Shown here piece by piece: positions 12,240 to 23,642 of a DNA stretch of 64,000 bases. The position numbers and the translations under genes are program-made. The DNA is from Albula goreensis (taxonomy: Eukaryota; Chordata; Actinopteri; Albuliformes; Albulidae). The notes under the pieces were generated by a model. That model made no database searches. It was not told the origin of the DNA and was given only the letters and a program-made list of their open reading frames with translations. Location: assembly GCA_022829145.1 (NCBI GenBank), contig CM040753.1:18616384-18680383 (forward strand), written 5' to 3'. Positions within the stretch are counted from its first letter, which is position 1. Every line of letters begins with the position of its first letter.

Positions 12240-13429
12240 TCATCAGCAAAAGACACCACTGTGAACTGTGAACATTGCTCCTGTAAACTTTTGTGTACTT
12301 AATGTAGTGTGTCTTTGTATGGTTCAGACATTGTAGTGTATTTAATAAGGTAGGATTGTGCGTAAATTTGCCTGCTTCGTAAAACACCATTATTCGGGAT
12401 GCCTAACGTGTACACTCCACATGTATCAGTATATTCACTGAAAAAACCTAGTTACGTTTATCAGACAAAATGTAGAACAGTAGTGCTTATATACAGAATG
12501 AACCTGCAATTGTCATGAAATTTTGATTGATTGAATTTTGCTTTACAAATGTATCTGTCTCACCCTGAAGGCGTATGGCATCTTGCGAGGTCTGGAGGCG
12601 AGGGCGGTGCTGTTGCTCAACCCGGGCCAGAGCAGCCGCCCCAGCTCTCTGCGCCCCATCTGTCGCTGTGACGCGAGGCTTGGCCTGGGCACTGCTCTGT
12701 ACAACTGGGGGCTTGGGACTTTGGAGGAAAAAACAGGTCGCGTGCAACAATTCTTCGCACAAAAGCGCACGATATAAACTCTACAGACTCGTGGAAATCA
12801 ACTTTACTCTTTAATGGCAACGATGAATTGTTCACCATGTTAGCTTTACATTGCAATAAAAAACCCAACAAAATGGATCCGAAAGCTCATCACGACCGTT
12901 ACAGGAGGCCGCTAACTCAGATATAATTCCGATGACAATATAGTCATTGACACAAATCTGACCTCTACGTTCCACAAACTCAAATCGTATATGCTGTAAA
13001 AATCCCACCCAAAGAAATTCAGAACAAATCTACGATTTAACAATACATCTTGCTCCTGTGGTAATACAAGAGTTACCAACAGCTCACAGTGCACAATTAG
13101 CAATATAATTTTGACTGATTTTTTTTTTTTTTTTTAAATAGGGCGTGCGAGCATTTAGACCAGTGCTCAACCTGACTCGTGAACTTCATCAACAGCATTT
13201 ACATTATCTAGTCGAGGCTAGTGTCATATGCACAAACCATGCCCAGTCACTAAATGTCACAACGAACAGCAACCAAGCATGAACAAGATATAAAGCTTTC
13301 GCTGAATGCTTGGCCAGTAAAACGACTGTTCCTAAAGTTTGTTCACCTGCTGTCGTCGTTCAGTTTCTTCCCTGGTCCAGCTGACTTGAACTTGATGTCT
13401 TTCTTGATGTCGTCAAAGAATTTCTTCAT
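6899..13429 (-). CDS. UBXN6: UBX domain-containing protein 6 (p97/VCP cofactor), complete
   Basis: Coding exons in gene order on the minus strand: 13429-13347, 12718-12564, 11830-11778, 11678-11550, 10632-10535, 10089-10014, 9669-9585, 9419-9200, 8931-8801, 8360-8215, 7024-6899. All borders are GT-AG, all phases close, and the total is 433 aa plus TGA (human about 441). The N-terminus reads MKKFFDDIKKDIKFKSAGPG, characteristic of the family. A VCP-interacting motif sits at about residues 52-60 (RAGAAALAR), a short motif SGVYFTCPLTGATL at about 115, the PUB domain at about 141-226, and the UBX fold at about 320-410. The UBX part lacks an FPR-type loop, as known for UBXN6, whose p97 contacts are the VIM and PUB. 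The family acts with p97 in endolysosomal sorting (caveolin-1) and lysophagy. Exon 3 has a microsatellite acceptor. Confidence 0.93.
7025..8214 (-). other. UBXN6 last intron with SINE tail
   Basis: A 1.19-kb intron between exons 10 and 11. It has an A/T run near 7292-7308 and, at 7957-8086 on the plus strand, a degenerate SINE 3' region. No other gene-like signal. Confidence 0.7.
7957..8086 (+). mobile_element. tRNA-derived fish SINE, 3' part
   Basis: Reads like the common teleost SINE tail: atacccttaagaaaggta, agctgtatgaatagat, atatgtaaact, then tctggatgacagtgtctgtt and aaatgcctaaatg. The consensus core, as I remember it, is ctggataagagcgtctgcta. Confidence 0.6.
8560..8790 (+). repeat. Imperfect TG/ATGTG-rich low-complexity tract
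   Basis: Long run of tgtgtg, tgtatg and catgtg motifs in UBXN6 intron 9, just downstream of exon 9 in gene direction. Apparent reading frames on both strands here are repeat artefacts rich in His/Thr or Cys/Val. Confidence 0.7.
9013..9110 (+). mobile_element. Fragment of a hAT-like fish repeat
   Basis: Begins CAGGGGTGTCAAACTCAGG then tcctggagg, a terminal sequence I recognise from abundant short fish DNA transposons. The matching opposite end is not visible, so this looks truncated. A more complete relative is at 54009-54172. Confidence 0.45.
9585..10632 (-). other. UBXN6: PUB domain exons of UBXN6
   Basis: Exons 5-7 encode RFAEDPVEASIMMIHTFN, then KYLDNIYKNPTEEKYRKIK, then NCVEGSQEFLQAVGFEN. 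This is the helical PUB fold that binds the C-terminal tail of p97/VCP. The exon junctions (AA|A and CAG|GAA) join in frame. Confidence 0.88.
11833..11894. repeat. (GA)n microsatellite, 62 bp
   Basis: Pure GA dinucleotide tract. On the transcribed (minus) strand it is (TC)n and runs directly into the AG acceptor of UBXN6 exon 3 at 11831-11832, so it acts as that exon's polypyrimidine tract. Confidence 0.95.
12174..12236. repeat. (CA)n microsatellite, about 63 bp
   Basis: Pure CA tract within UBXN6 intron 2. Confidence 0.95.
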
Positions 13430-15385
13430 GTCTTTTTGTTAAAGAAAGTAAGGAAGAGGCAAACGAGTTAAAATGACAGATGAGGGGAAGAGGAGAGACA
13501 GCCAGATGAGCTTGAGCTAGCTTAAGATATCTGTTGTTTACATTTGGACAACAGACGGAATAAGGAAGCGAGTTGACCGGAAACATATCACATTAGATCT
13601 CGTCAGTTTAACAGTTAGCAGAAATGTTCATAATACAGCGCCCTCATCCGCTGCGGCATTGTACTGGCCGGAATAGGCAGTGCACGATTGTATTGCACGA
13701 GGAATATTTTCATACAGAAGGCCGACACAAAGCACTCAGTTTCGCACAATCAATGCATTTAATTATACCTGTAGAAAAATGAAAAATCTAAATATAGAAT
13801 GCCATCCTGCCCTCTTGTTCTTTCTCCTTATTGTTATATGATGATGATGATGACGATTATTATTATTATTAGTAGTAGCAGCAGTATTACTAGTACTACT
13901 ATTATTGCTAGTAGTTGCAGTAGCAGTAATAGTGATTTACATTTTTTCTTCTGGAATGTAAAGCATTTGTAGTGTTTGATCAAATGATACAGAGGAAGGC
14001 ACAGGAAAAGATTTGATACTAATCAAATTAATGCAGCACAACTCATGCTTTCACGTTAATACCAAATGATAAAGATATGATCTATGACCACATTTAAAAG
14101 CGACTTTTGATTCAAGAACCTCAGGTGCAGGGAGGGTATTCCAGACAAGGAGAACAAGAGGACATATTGCACATTGTGATATTAGCTATATTTTGGTATT
14201 GAGAATTCCATTGTGGTTTTATGCACAATGGAATTGCTTGCATGATGTCACCTGAGAGGAGAGAAGCTCCTCTGGATTGTTAGAGTCACATCCGTTAGAA
14301 ATCATACAAGTTAATAAATAAAGAATTAAAATCATTTCAGACTTTGACTGTCACCCAGTGCAGAGGTTTGTATCAGCTGCTGTTTATGAGGTGATTTGGT
14401 GGAGAAACCAGAAAGAATGATTACTGCATACCATGAGGAGGTAAAGTCTTGAAAAAGAGTCAAGTGATATCTTTCAGATAAAAGAATGATGGCTTACAAA
14501 TACACTTGATACAAGCATCAAGTAACATGAATGAGGTGTGTTCTTCGTCATTTTGTCATTTCCTTACCCCTGCCTGTATTGTTCTATTCTTTTCACCATT
14601 TTCCTGGAAACTCATTTATAAATTTCCAGTTTACCAAACTTTTTCCTGTTATGATCTTTCTTGCATATTGATTACTTGTGGAAAATATCCATCCTGAAGC
14701 ACTGACACAACCTATCTGTAACTGGTGTTATACCATAGCAAATATTGATTAAATGAGTCATTCGTCTCATAGTTATTGATGAGAATTACAGACTGGAATC
14801 ACAACTCCATCACCAGCAGCATAGATAATTTAAGAACAGAGTTGTACATATAAGCATGACCTCTGTTATACTACTGTTAAATTGGAGGTATTAACTGTGT
14901 AATGATAGCTAAAAGTTTCAGATGTTTATGTACATTTACCCATATAAATTAGATTCTTCAGTACAGTGTACAAACTGCATTTGGAAAAAAAGTACATAAA
15001 ATTTTAAGAAATTGACAGGACAGGTGATAGTAAGATGATCATGCTCGAAGGGTGTTCAAACTGAAAAAATGAACATTTTCACATGCAAACTGTATAGATA
15101 ATACTCTTATTTGATAGGAGAGAAAATCGCTTTACGCGATAATACAGCAAAACGTCATTGGTTTGAAACAAAGAACGACAGTTGATCTTTCCAATGCATG
15201 ACGAAAATGGGAGGAACTTCCGTTCTGAAAGGCAAAGAACTGGCGGAAGCTACACTATAACCTAGCCGCCTTCTCGCGCAGAGGTGTGTGTGTGTGTCGT
15301 TGAACAGGTCTACAGTTGGCCTGGAACCAAGGGACGAGATACAGACCGTGAGAAGTAGAGAAAGATTGCGTAGAGAAATAGAAAA
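13430..15385. promoter_or_regulatory. Divergent intergenic region between UBXN6 and HDGFL2
   Basis: The two start codons face away from each other across 1956 bp, so both 5' UTRs and promoters must lie here. There is CpG-containing sequence close to each start (13600-13690 and 15120-15385) and no obvious TATA box. The middle is AT-rich with a trinucleotide tract. The distance suggests two promoters rather than one shared bidirectional core; this is inferred from layout. Confidence 0.5.
13838..13935. repeat. Imperfect trinucleotide repeat (ATG/ATT/AGT/AGC)
   Basis: Runs of gatgatgatg, attattatt, agtagtagcagcag, actactatt and gtagcagtaatag form a ~100-bp degenerate triplet array between the UBXN6 and HDGFL2 starts. 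Confidence 0.8.
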
Positions 15386-17957
15386 ATGCCGCACAATTTC
15401 CAGCCAGGGGACCTGGTGTTCGCCAAAATGAAGGGATACCCACACTGGCCAGCCCGGGTAAGCTAGCACCTCACAAGCAAGGGTGGGCGGTAGCGGGACG
15501 CTGAGGACTATTCGTTATGCATCCTGGAGAGTGCACTGGCATATACAGTAGCCAGTCGCTAAACAAGAGGTAGCCGGATAGCTAGCATTATAGCTAAACT
15601 TTCGATTATGGTGGCATATTGTTTTCTGTTACAATTCTAGGCTACATACATGCACATGCGAACATGCATATCTAAACGTTGTTGAAGTTAGCACTATCGG
15701 AATATTTAACTGACTGCTTTGTATGTGGGTATGCTCGAGTTGTATAGGCAGGTAGCCTGTTTTCTTTCACTCTAGCCATCATTGAGGCAACTGCTCTGTC
15801 GTTTATAAAACTTTGTTCTCCAGGATAGCCAATGAGGTAACGTGGCAGAATAATATTGCAATTCTTAATGGTGACCCAGCACATTTTCAAGAAACGTCCC
15901 TCAACCAATATGAACAAAGAATCAAGGTCTTCATAAACTTTTTAGTTCGACAGTAGGTTGGTTTACCTGAGGTTCCGATTTTGGTGCAGGTATGCGTTGT
16001 GTTCTCGTGAGCATCTGAACACTTGGCTTAGTAATTGGTTTTGATTTCTGGATCGCTTTGCTCCTTCCGTACCTGTATCTTATACCATGTATTAATGACA
16101 TAACGTTCGTTTCCAGAGTAACGTTCACACTACATAGTTGCTGTCTGTGACTCATTGTACCTAGCGGCTCTTAGTGTAATATATTATTTGTTTATTAACA
16201 ATGACATCCTGTAAGGTTACATCCCCATGGAAAATCAATGAGTATATTTTAAGAAGGAAACTGTTCAAGGTATTTCCAATGTGGAATTACATTTTTCTTG
16301 AAGTCCTACCCTCTATGGGTATACTTTGTGGTTGAAGAAGACTGGAGCAGCATGACTTTCATGCAGTGCCAGATGTATTTTATGGGACCAAAACAGACTT
16401 CAGTAACCCACTGACTGCAGTGCTATGTATATACTCTTCATATCTCCAGCTGGTCAGTTATGACATGCCAGATCAATGGTCTAATTTTTGTGTGTGTGTT
16501 TTTCTCTCAGATTGAAGATGTTGCAGAGGGGGCAGTGAAACCACCACCAAATAAAATCCCCATCTTCTTCTTTGGGACCCATGAAACGTGGGTATTGCTG
16601 GGGTGTGAACTCATGTGCTGAGAGTACATTATGATGTCAGTCCTGCACCTAGAATGACTTTAATACACTGTCAAGAGATCTGTGTGGGACTAGAATCACT
16701 TGTCCCTAAGTCTGATCCTTATCCTTACTAACGATGTTGACAAAAACATCATGTTTTTATGGATTGGCTTCAAGTGTAACTTTTTCTCTGTTTCTTTGTG
16801 AATTGCTAAACCATTTACATTTTTTGTGGTATTTTGTTTTTGCTGGTTTATCCCCATTAAGACAAGCTACTGTTTTATTTATTCTTAGCAATACATGTAG
16901 ATACTTAAATTACAGCCTTGGAATTTTCATAAGGTGGATGAATCCACATGACGTAAGCAAAGTTTTAGTGTTGTATAAACTCTGCATAGGCTGTCAGTTT
17001 AGTCATTTAAATAAATTAGGATTGCATTTTGTGGATATTGTACATGGGACCTAAATTATTTAACAGTATGCAATAAATATCCTGTCAACTTGTTTTGGAG
17101 TATTTGCTCTGATGTGAGTCCATAGACGGTCTTTCAAAACAGCAGGGCTGTCCTTCCATTAGGTGCAGTATTTCATTTTGAATAAGATGGCTGATCTGTT
17201 CTCTTTTATCCACCATTAGGTGGCACCAGAAAGCAGAAGGCATTGAAATGTTTTTCAAATTTGAGCATGTAAGCTTTCATTCTACCTGAAAATACAATTC
17301 AGTTCTCACAGCATGGGGTAACTTCAGTATCCTAATGAACATTTTCACATATTGGTGACACACATACCAATCATATTGCCTGGTATTTGCTCACAGAACA
17401 GAATAAGGGATTTTCTGTATATGAACCCCAAATTTGTGTGAGATTGGAATTGTTATTAAAAATGTATTAAAATACATTTTCAACATTTATTTTTTTTTCC
17501 ACAAGAACACAGTAGCCTAAAACACATTGTTAACCACAGGAAAGAATCCCTCCAAAAAGACTCCTGAATGTCAAGTCAAGAAGGCTGATTGTTTACAAGA
17601 TAGTCTGAGGAAAAGATTTTTCTTCATAATAAGGACGAAACAGGACTGTTGATGTTTTGCTCTCTGGACCTTATACTCTCAAAATAAGCAAGCTCAATAT
17701 TTAGACTGAGGCTTGAAATTAAGCAAGATAAATCTTTACTGTTGAATGTGATCAGCAGATGTGATGTACCTTGAATATCAGAGCCATATGTTTTCAACTA
17801 TGTCTTTTTCTCCATCAGTGCATTCCTTGCACCAAAGGACCTTTTTGCGTATGAGAAGTACAGCGAGCGGTATGGGAAGCCAAACAAAAGGAAGGGCTTC
17901 AACGAGGGATTGTGGGAAATTCAAAACAACCCACATGCCTCATACAGTGCTCCAGCA
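15386..17957 (+). other. HDGFL2: PWWP domain exons of HDGFL2
   Basis: Exons 1-3 give a ~96-residue N-terminus: [11 protein letters not shown] carries the PHWP form of the PWWP motif, FFFGTHET supplies the aromatic-cage region, and [14 protein letters not shown] and [17 protein letters not shown] complete the fold. The domain binds methylated H3K36 and nucleosomal DNA. Confidence 0.92.
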
Positions 17958-20900
17958 GTAAGTCATATTACCTTTACATTATGGTCATTTAAGAGACACT
18001 CTCATCTGGAGAGACTTGCAGTGTGAAGGAGCATAAGTGTATCTTCATGGATTTTTAGAGGTACGGTAGCATAGACCTGACCATCAACATTCCCAGACCA
18101 GAGAGCGCAGGTACCATATAAATACAGTGGTTACACAAATGTGCCTCTACAACCCTGTACCATTCAGCATTTTAACTTGTTCACTGTTAACCCTGTCTCA
18201 CTTGTGTGGCTCATTACTGTTTACCTATTTGCGACTTCATCATTTGGATGTTCAGTTTCTGGTAGTCTGAAAAGCACTGTTTTATTTTTTTTATTGTGCA
18301 TAGGCTACCCTGATCAGCCCTCAGATTTCTGATGGCAGATACAGCCCGTGTCTAATGCTGATAGCCATGTGCAACTGGTGTCCGCCTTAGATGAGATCAT
18401 GATTTATTAGGAGTTGTAGATGACCTTTGGTTTATTAGCAAAGAATAACCCGAGAGTCGTGCCCCATTGTGTCACAGTCAAGACAATAGTTTGTCATCAT
18501 TTGACAAGTGGAGCTTGCTTGTTTTTCTTTTTCTGATGGGATGTTATTCTGCCTAATTTTGAGTGTTTTGCTGTTAAACCAATATTCTATTATGGTTTTT
18601 GAGTGATGATTACTGAGGATTAATAACTGCTGTTATTATTTTTGTTATTCCAGACAGTATAACAGGTTGTGAATTGACTTCGATTTGGGTGCATGAAAGA
18701 ATAATAAACCACCATTGTTAACAATGTCTAATCTGAGGGAACCAATCACATTGTATGAGGCCTAGGCCAGAAAAGTTAATAAAACCTGTGCCATAGAAAG
18801 AGAACAGATTGGTCTTCCCTATGGCTTGACTGCCATTTGTATTCCAGCCACAACATGTATATATGATTGCAAAGCTTGGTTAGCCATTCTTTCTCTGCTT
18901 TGGAATAGGCTCAGTTTTTCTGTACCTTAACTAGTTGTCACAGCTTTCACCCACTTATCCTAATTAAAAGATTCACCACTCCTCTCTGGTGTGGTGTGGT
19001 GGTGTGATGTGATGTAGAGATGTATCTTGATCCTAAAACTGTTTATTACCCTCTTGAAAATATAGATGGCAAGCTCTTCTGACAGTGAGATGGGGGCCAA
19101 TGAAAACGCAGAAGCGAGTGATGGCGGGGAGGATGAGGCAGTGGTACCCAGGAAAGCAGATACAGGAAGTGAAGTTGGCTCTGACTCTGGAAGTGATGAT
19201 CAAACGGGAGGAGGCATGAAGAGGAAGGCCCCTGCTCCAAAGGTGACTGCACCACCATCCTTTTATTCCAGCGTTTCAAACACAAAGATTGCATTTCACA
19301 TTACCATCAACACATACAGTAGACCCTCTGAGGAGCACATGAATATGGCTGAATGTTGTGTGGAAGTTCAGCAAATTTAAGAATTTGAACCCAGTAGTAT
19401 TAGGAATTTCCTTCCATCTGAGTGAATATTGCTTCAATTAGACTTTAAATTTTGTGGCTTTTGTTGATTTGTAATTTTCAATGAAAATTTGGGTTAGAAT
19501 TTCCTGGGGGCCACCTTAGTGGCAGGATTTCAGTTGTCGACAGTGTTCTTTATCGACAGTGTTCTCATAAATGCTGTGTCTTCACTGTAGCGTCCACCTT
19601 TGAAACGAGCACGTGGTTCCTCCAGTGACCAGGATCAAGCTGAAGAGGAAAGTGGATCCCCATCCGAACCTGACCCCAGCTTTGATTCTGATTCTGGCAA
19701 GAACAGCGACCAGGTGCAGCTGAATGACCACTTTCACATCTTTTCACATCTACTCTTGCCATTGCTGGGACCAAGTGTTTTATTTATTTTATGTTTTTTT
19801 TTTTTTCCAACTGACTAATTTTTCTGTTGCAGAGATCAAAGTGGTTTGGGACTTTATAGCCAGTTAGATTTATATGATCATTAGGTGGAAAGATGTTGAG
19901 TGATGGCAGCCTTTGGATGAGACCAAAGAGTTCTGTTTGGTCCAGAGAGAAGAGGGACCCTTGCTTGCCTACCTACACCTCTTCCAGCATCAACTTAGTT
20001 TTCGCTGGTTTTCAAGTACTATTTAAGCCTACACCTGCTTAGGTTTAGCAATTGGCCACAGGGTGGTACAGCTGCCAGTAAGTTATGGGCTCTTCTGGCA
20101 TAACCAGCATCTACACAGCATTGAGAGCAATTCTCAGGGTTTCCCCACAATGGTCAACATAGTGACCAGATTCTCACACCATACAGACATAAACTTCCTT
20201 ACCCTCTGACCTCATAAAAATGCAGAACTACAACTTCACACAACCATACAGTACACCCCCACACTTTGATTAATTTGTGTTTCATGCACAGTATCTTTTT
20301 CTTATTTGTTTTTTTTTCTGATTTCTACATTAGATAAAATTATATGATACCTGTAGTTTTGTTCTCCAGTGTGCTTCATGGGTAGAATACATGAAAACTC
20401 ATGTGGGAGCATTGTAGGGTGGTTGGTTTAAAAAAGGTTTATATGAAAGCAAATAAAAATAACTTGTAAAATTAAATCAGTTCAAAGAAACTTCATAAGT
20501 AAAAAAAAAAAAAAAAAAAAAAACTTCATGCAGGTGAAATGTAACAACTTCAAGATGAGAGGATATATTTTTCCAGGCTGGAGCTGAAGTGTTAATTTTG
20601 TTATTTGTGTTAGGCATGTGAGTCTTCTGTTGATTTGTATTGTGTTTGTCTCAGGACTTCACTCCACAGAAGAAGACTGTGGCTCGAGGAGGGAAGAGGG
20701 GGGCTGGAGGCGAGGCAGGAGGAAGGTACATACTGTCTGAATCATCAAATCAGCACTATTACAGTGCCTGGGCTGTCCTGGCTTTATTTGCAAATGATAA
20801 GATCAGAAATAACACCCAGTTCAGATCAAAACTGCTAGAGACAAGGTTGGCAGATACTAAGTAATATAGAAAAATATTACTGATTAAAGACCATGTAGTC

Positions 20901-23601
20901 CACATCAGAACAGCAGTTAACAAATCCACTACCTGTTTCTATAACAACTGGGTTTCTCTGGATCCAAGGCTTGGCATGCTGAAGTTCTGAGAGCACAGGA
21001 GACATTCTCAAACTGGGTAGTTCTCTTTTCACTAAATTTATTATGAACAATCTCATTGGCTGATGACATCTTGATCTGAACTGGTGTTACAGTTCTCGTA
21101 TTACTGATCCTCCATTTTCTGTCCATTGTATGGAAAAACTCCATGTAACTCTGCTTTTCCACTCGTGCCCCCCCATCTCCCGCTTTCTCCTGTTGCTGTT
21201 GTAGAAGCCGGCTTCGGATTCTGACTCTGACTCTGACTCAGCGTCTGATTCGGAACCTAAACCAGCGAGGAGCGACTCTGAGGAGGACCAGAAGCCACGT
21301 CCGGCCCTCTCTGGATCAGAATCGCAGTCTGGGTCCAAATCTGATTCTGACTCAGACCCACCACCTCGGAAGGCCCCCCAGGCCCGCAAGAAAGGTAAAG
21401 TATGTCCTCAGGAAGTATGGTTTGATTGTCGGGAAACTAAATGATCAACACTATAAATTAATCTGTGTAAGATTGCTTAATAAGTTATCAAGCAGAAAAG
21501 CATGTTATTTGAAGTGGAGTTCACCAAAATCACTTCAGATGGTCTTGTAGCAGGGATTCCATCAGTGTGTGCTGGAAAGCCTTATCAGTGCTCCTTTGCG
21601 GATTTGAATTTCCAGTCTTCTGGCCAAGTCTTAACACATAAAACAGTTTTTTTTAATTAATAGAAAGATTGGTTGGACTCTAATACGCAGGGGTAACCTC
21701 AGACTAAGCTTGGAAATCACTGTTGTAAAGGGAGCTAATTGGACACCTACAGTCTGGAGGTGTGATGTCAATGGTCTGTCTTCTGCTGTAGCTACAGAGA
21801 AGCCAACACCAAAGCCTCGCGCACGCAAACCTAAACCAGCTCTGGCCAGACCGCCCCCATCCTCTTCTGACAGCGACAGGTCAGCCCACACACCCCTCAC
21901 GCTCACCTCATTCAATGCACTCCAGAGTGATACACCAATGACCGTGGCAAATCCAGGCTGAACATAATGAATCATTATGGTGAAATTAGGCCATTCCACC
22001 CACTGAAGCTTGTCATTTACCTACAGTCTAGAGAGTTTCCAGCAATGTGTCAGCCCTAGATGTGAACACCCCCCAAGATCCTCTGCTTCTTCTACATTAC
22101 CTGGCAAGCTGTTCCACACTTGTACAGGTCTCAGAATATTAAATAATTTTTGATATTTACCTTTGACTGATTTCAGTATCTGCCCCCACCCCGTTCTGCT
22201 GGAAGATTTGATTTGAAAAATCTCCTGTGATTGATTCCCTGTTATGAGGGATTGAATTTGTGGATGACTGTGCCCCAGCATACCTCAGTGGTTTTATTCA
22301 TATACAGAATACACACTGGCTCTGCCCACTTCAGGATCAGGGTTATCAAACACCTACCCCTGTCTTAAGGGTTCACATGCACTGGTCACTTATTTGGTCT
22401 CCTGTAGCGACAGCGAGCCAGACCGTATCAGTGAGTGGAAGCGGCGGGACGAGGAGCGAAGGAGGGAGCTAGAGGAGAAGAGGAAGAAGGAGGAGGCTGA
22501 GGAGCTGCGAAGACTGAGAGAGCGGGAGAAGGAAGAGGAGGAGAAGAGGAAGAGGGAAAAAGAAATGGGAGGAGGAGACAGTGGGAGCAGCAGCAGCAGC
22601 TCTGACGAGGGTGTGGACGACCATCCCATAAAAAAGACCAAGAAGCCACCGCCACCGCCCATTCCTGCACCCTCAGACTCAGACTCTCCACCCCCTGCTG
22701 AGGTAGGATAATGAGTTAGAACTATGCTTGACACTTTCTTTTACAGGTTGGAATCCCTTGATGGGGAATTATTCAAGTAAATTTGTAGGTACATAAATTT
22801 GCAGTATGTTCAAAACTAAGCTATGCAGGTGTAGTAAATGCATCTAATAAATGTAAATATGACAGTATTTTTAGCAATTTTCTTAATGAAAATTTAGACT
22901 CTGTTACTCTGTCTTGCTGTGTCTTGCCTGAAATACTTAACATCCAGGCTGAAGAGTCACCTTACTGTGTTTGTGCACTGCATTTTAGGTGAAAAAATCT
23001 GCCAAGCGTCCAGATAACCAAAAGAAAGAGAGATCAAAGAAAGAAAAGGATGTTAAAGAGAAAAAAGAGAAAGCATTGAAGGAAAAGAAGGTCCGAAGGA
23101 AAGAGGAGAAGCCCCGTTCAAGGTAAAAGAATTTGTTCTGATTGGCAGCCAGCAAAAGGCTTCATACAGAGAAGTGTAGCTCTAGCTAAACATAACCAAG
23201 CTATCACATTTTGGAAGCAAGATGCAAACTGCTACTGCATATCAAAAACAATTCCTGATAAAATCATTTGCCATTTTAAAAATCGCCAATTAAAAAATTA
23301 AATAATGACCGTGCAGTCTGTTTTTATTTTCTTTGATGTGCAAAAATGCAGATTTCTCCCTCCCCAGGTCCAAGCCTGAGCCCCCACCCAAGCGGAGGTC
23401 AGAGAGACCCCCAGAGAAGAGGGTTGAGAAGAAGAAAGGTCAGTGCTTCCATGCTGCTAAATACTGTTTACTAATTACTAATAACTAATACTAAATACTG
23501 TGTACAGATGCCATCCGGTTTACACTCTAAGCCCCACGATCCCCCACCCACTTTGTCACTTTTACAACCTTTAAAAGCAACTGTAGCATCACTTCTATTG
23601 A

Positions 23602-23642
<41 letters not shown>

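Noticed and set aside
22390..22734. Ser/Leu-rich frames on the minus strand
   Set aside because: Shadow of the acidic/basic HDGFL2 exon 9 on the + strand, which has proper splice sites and family sequence.
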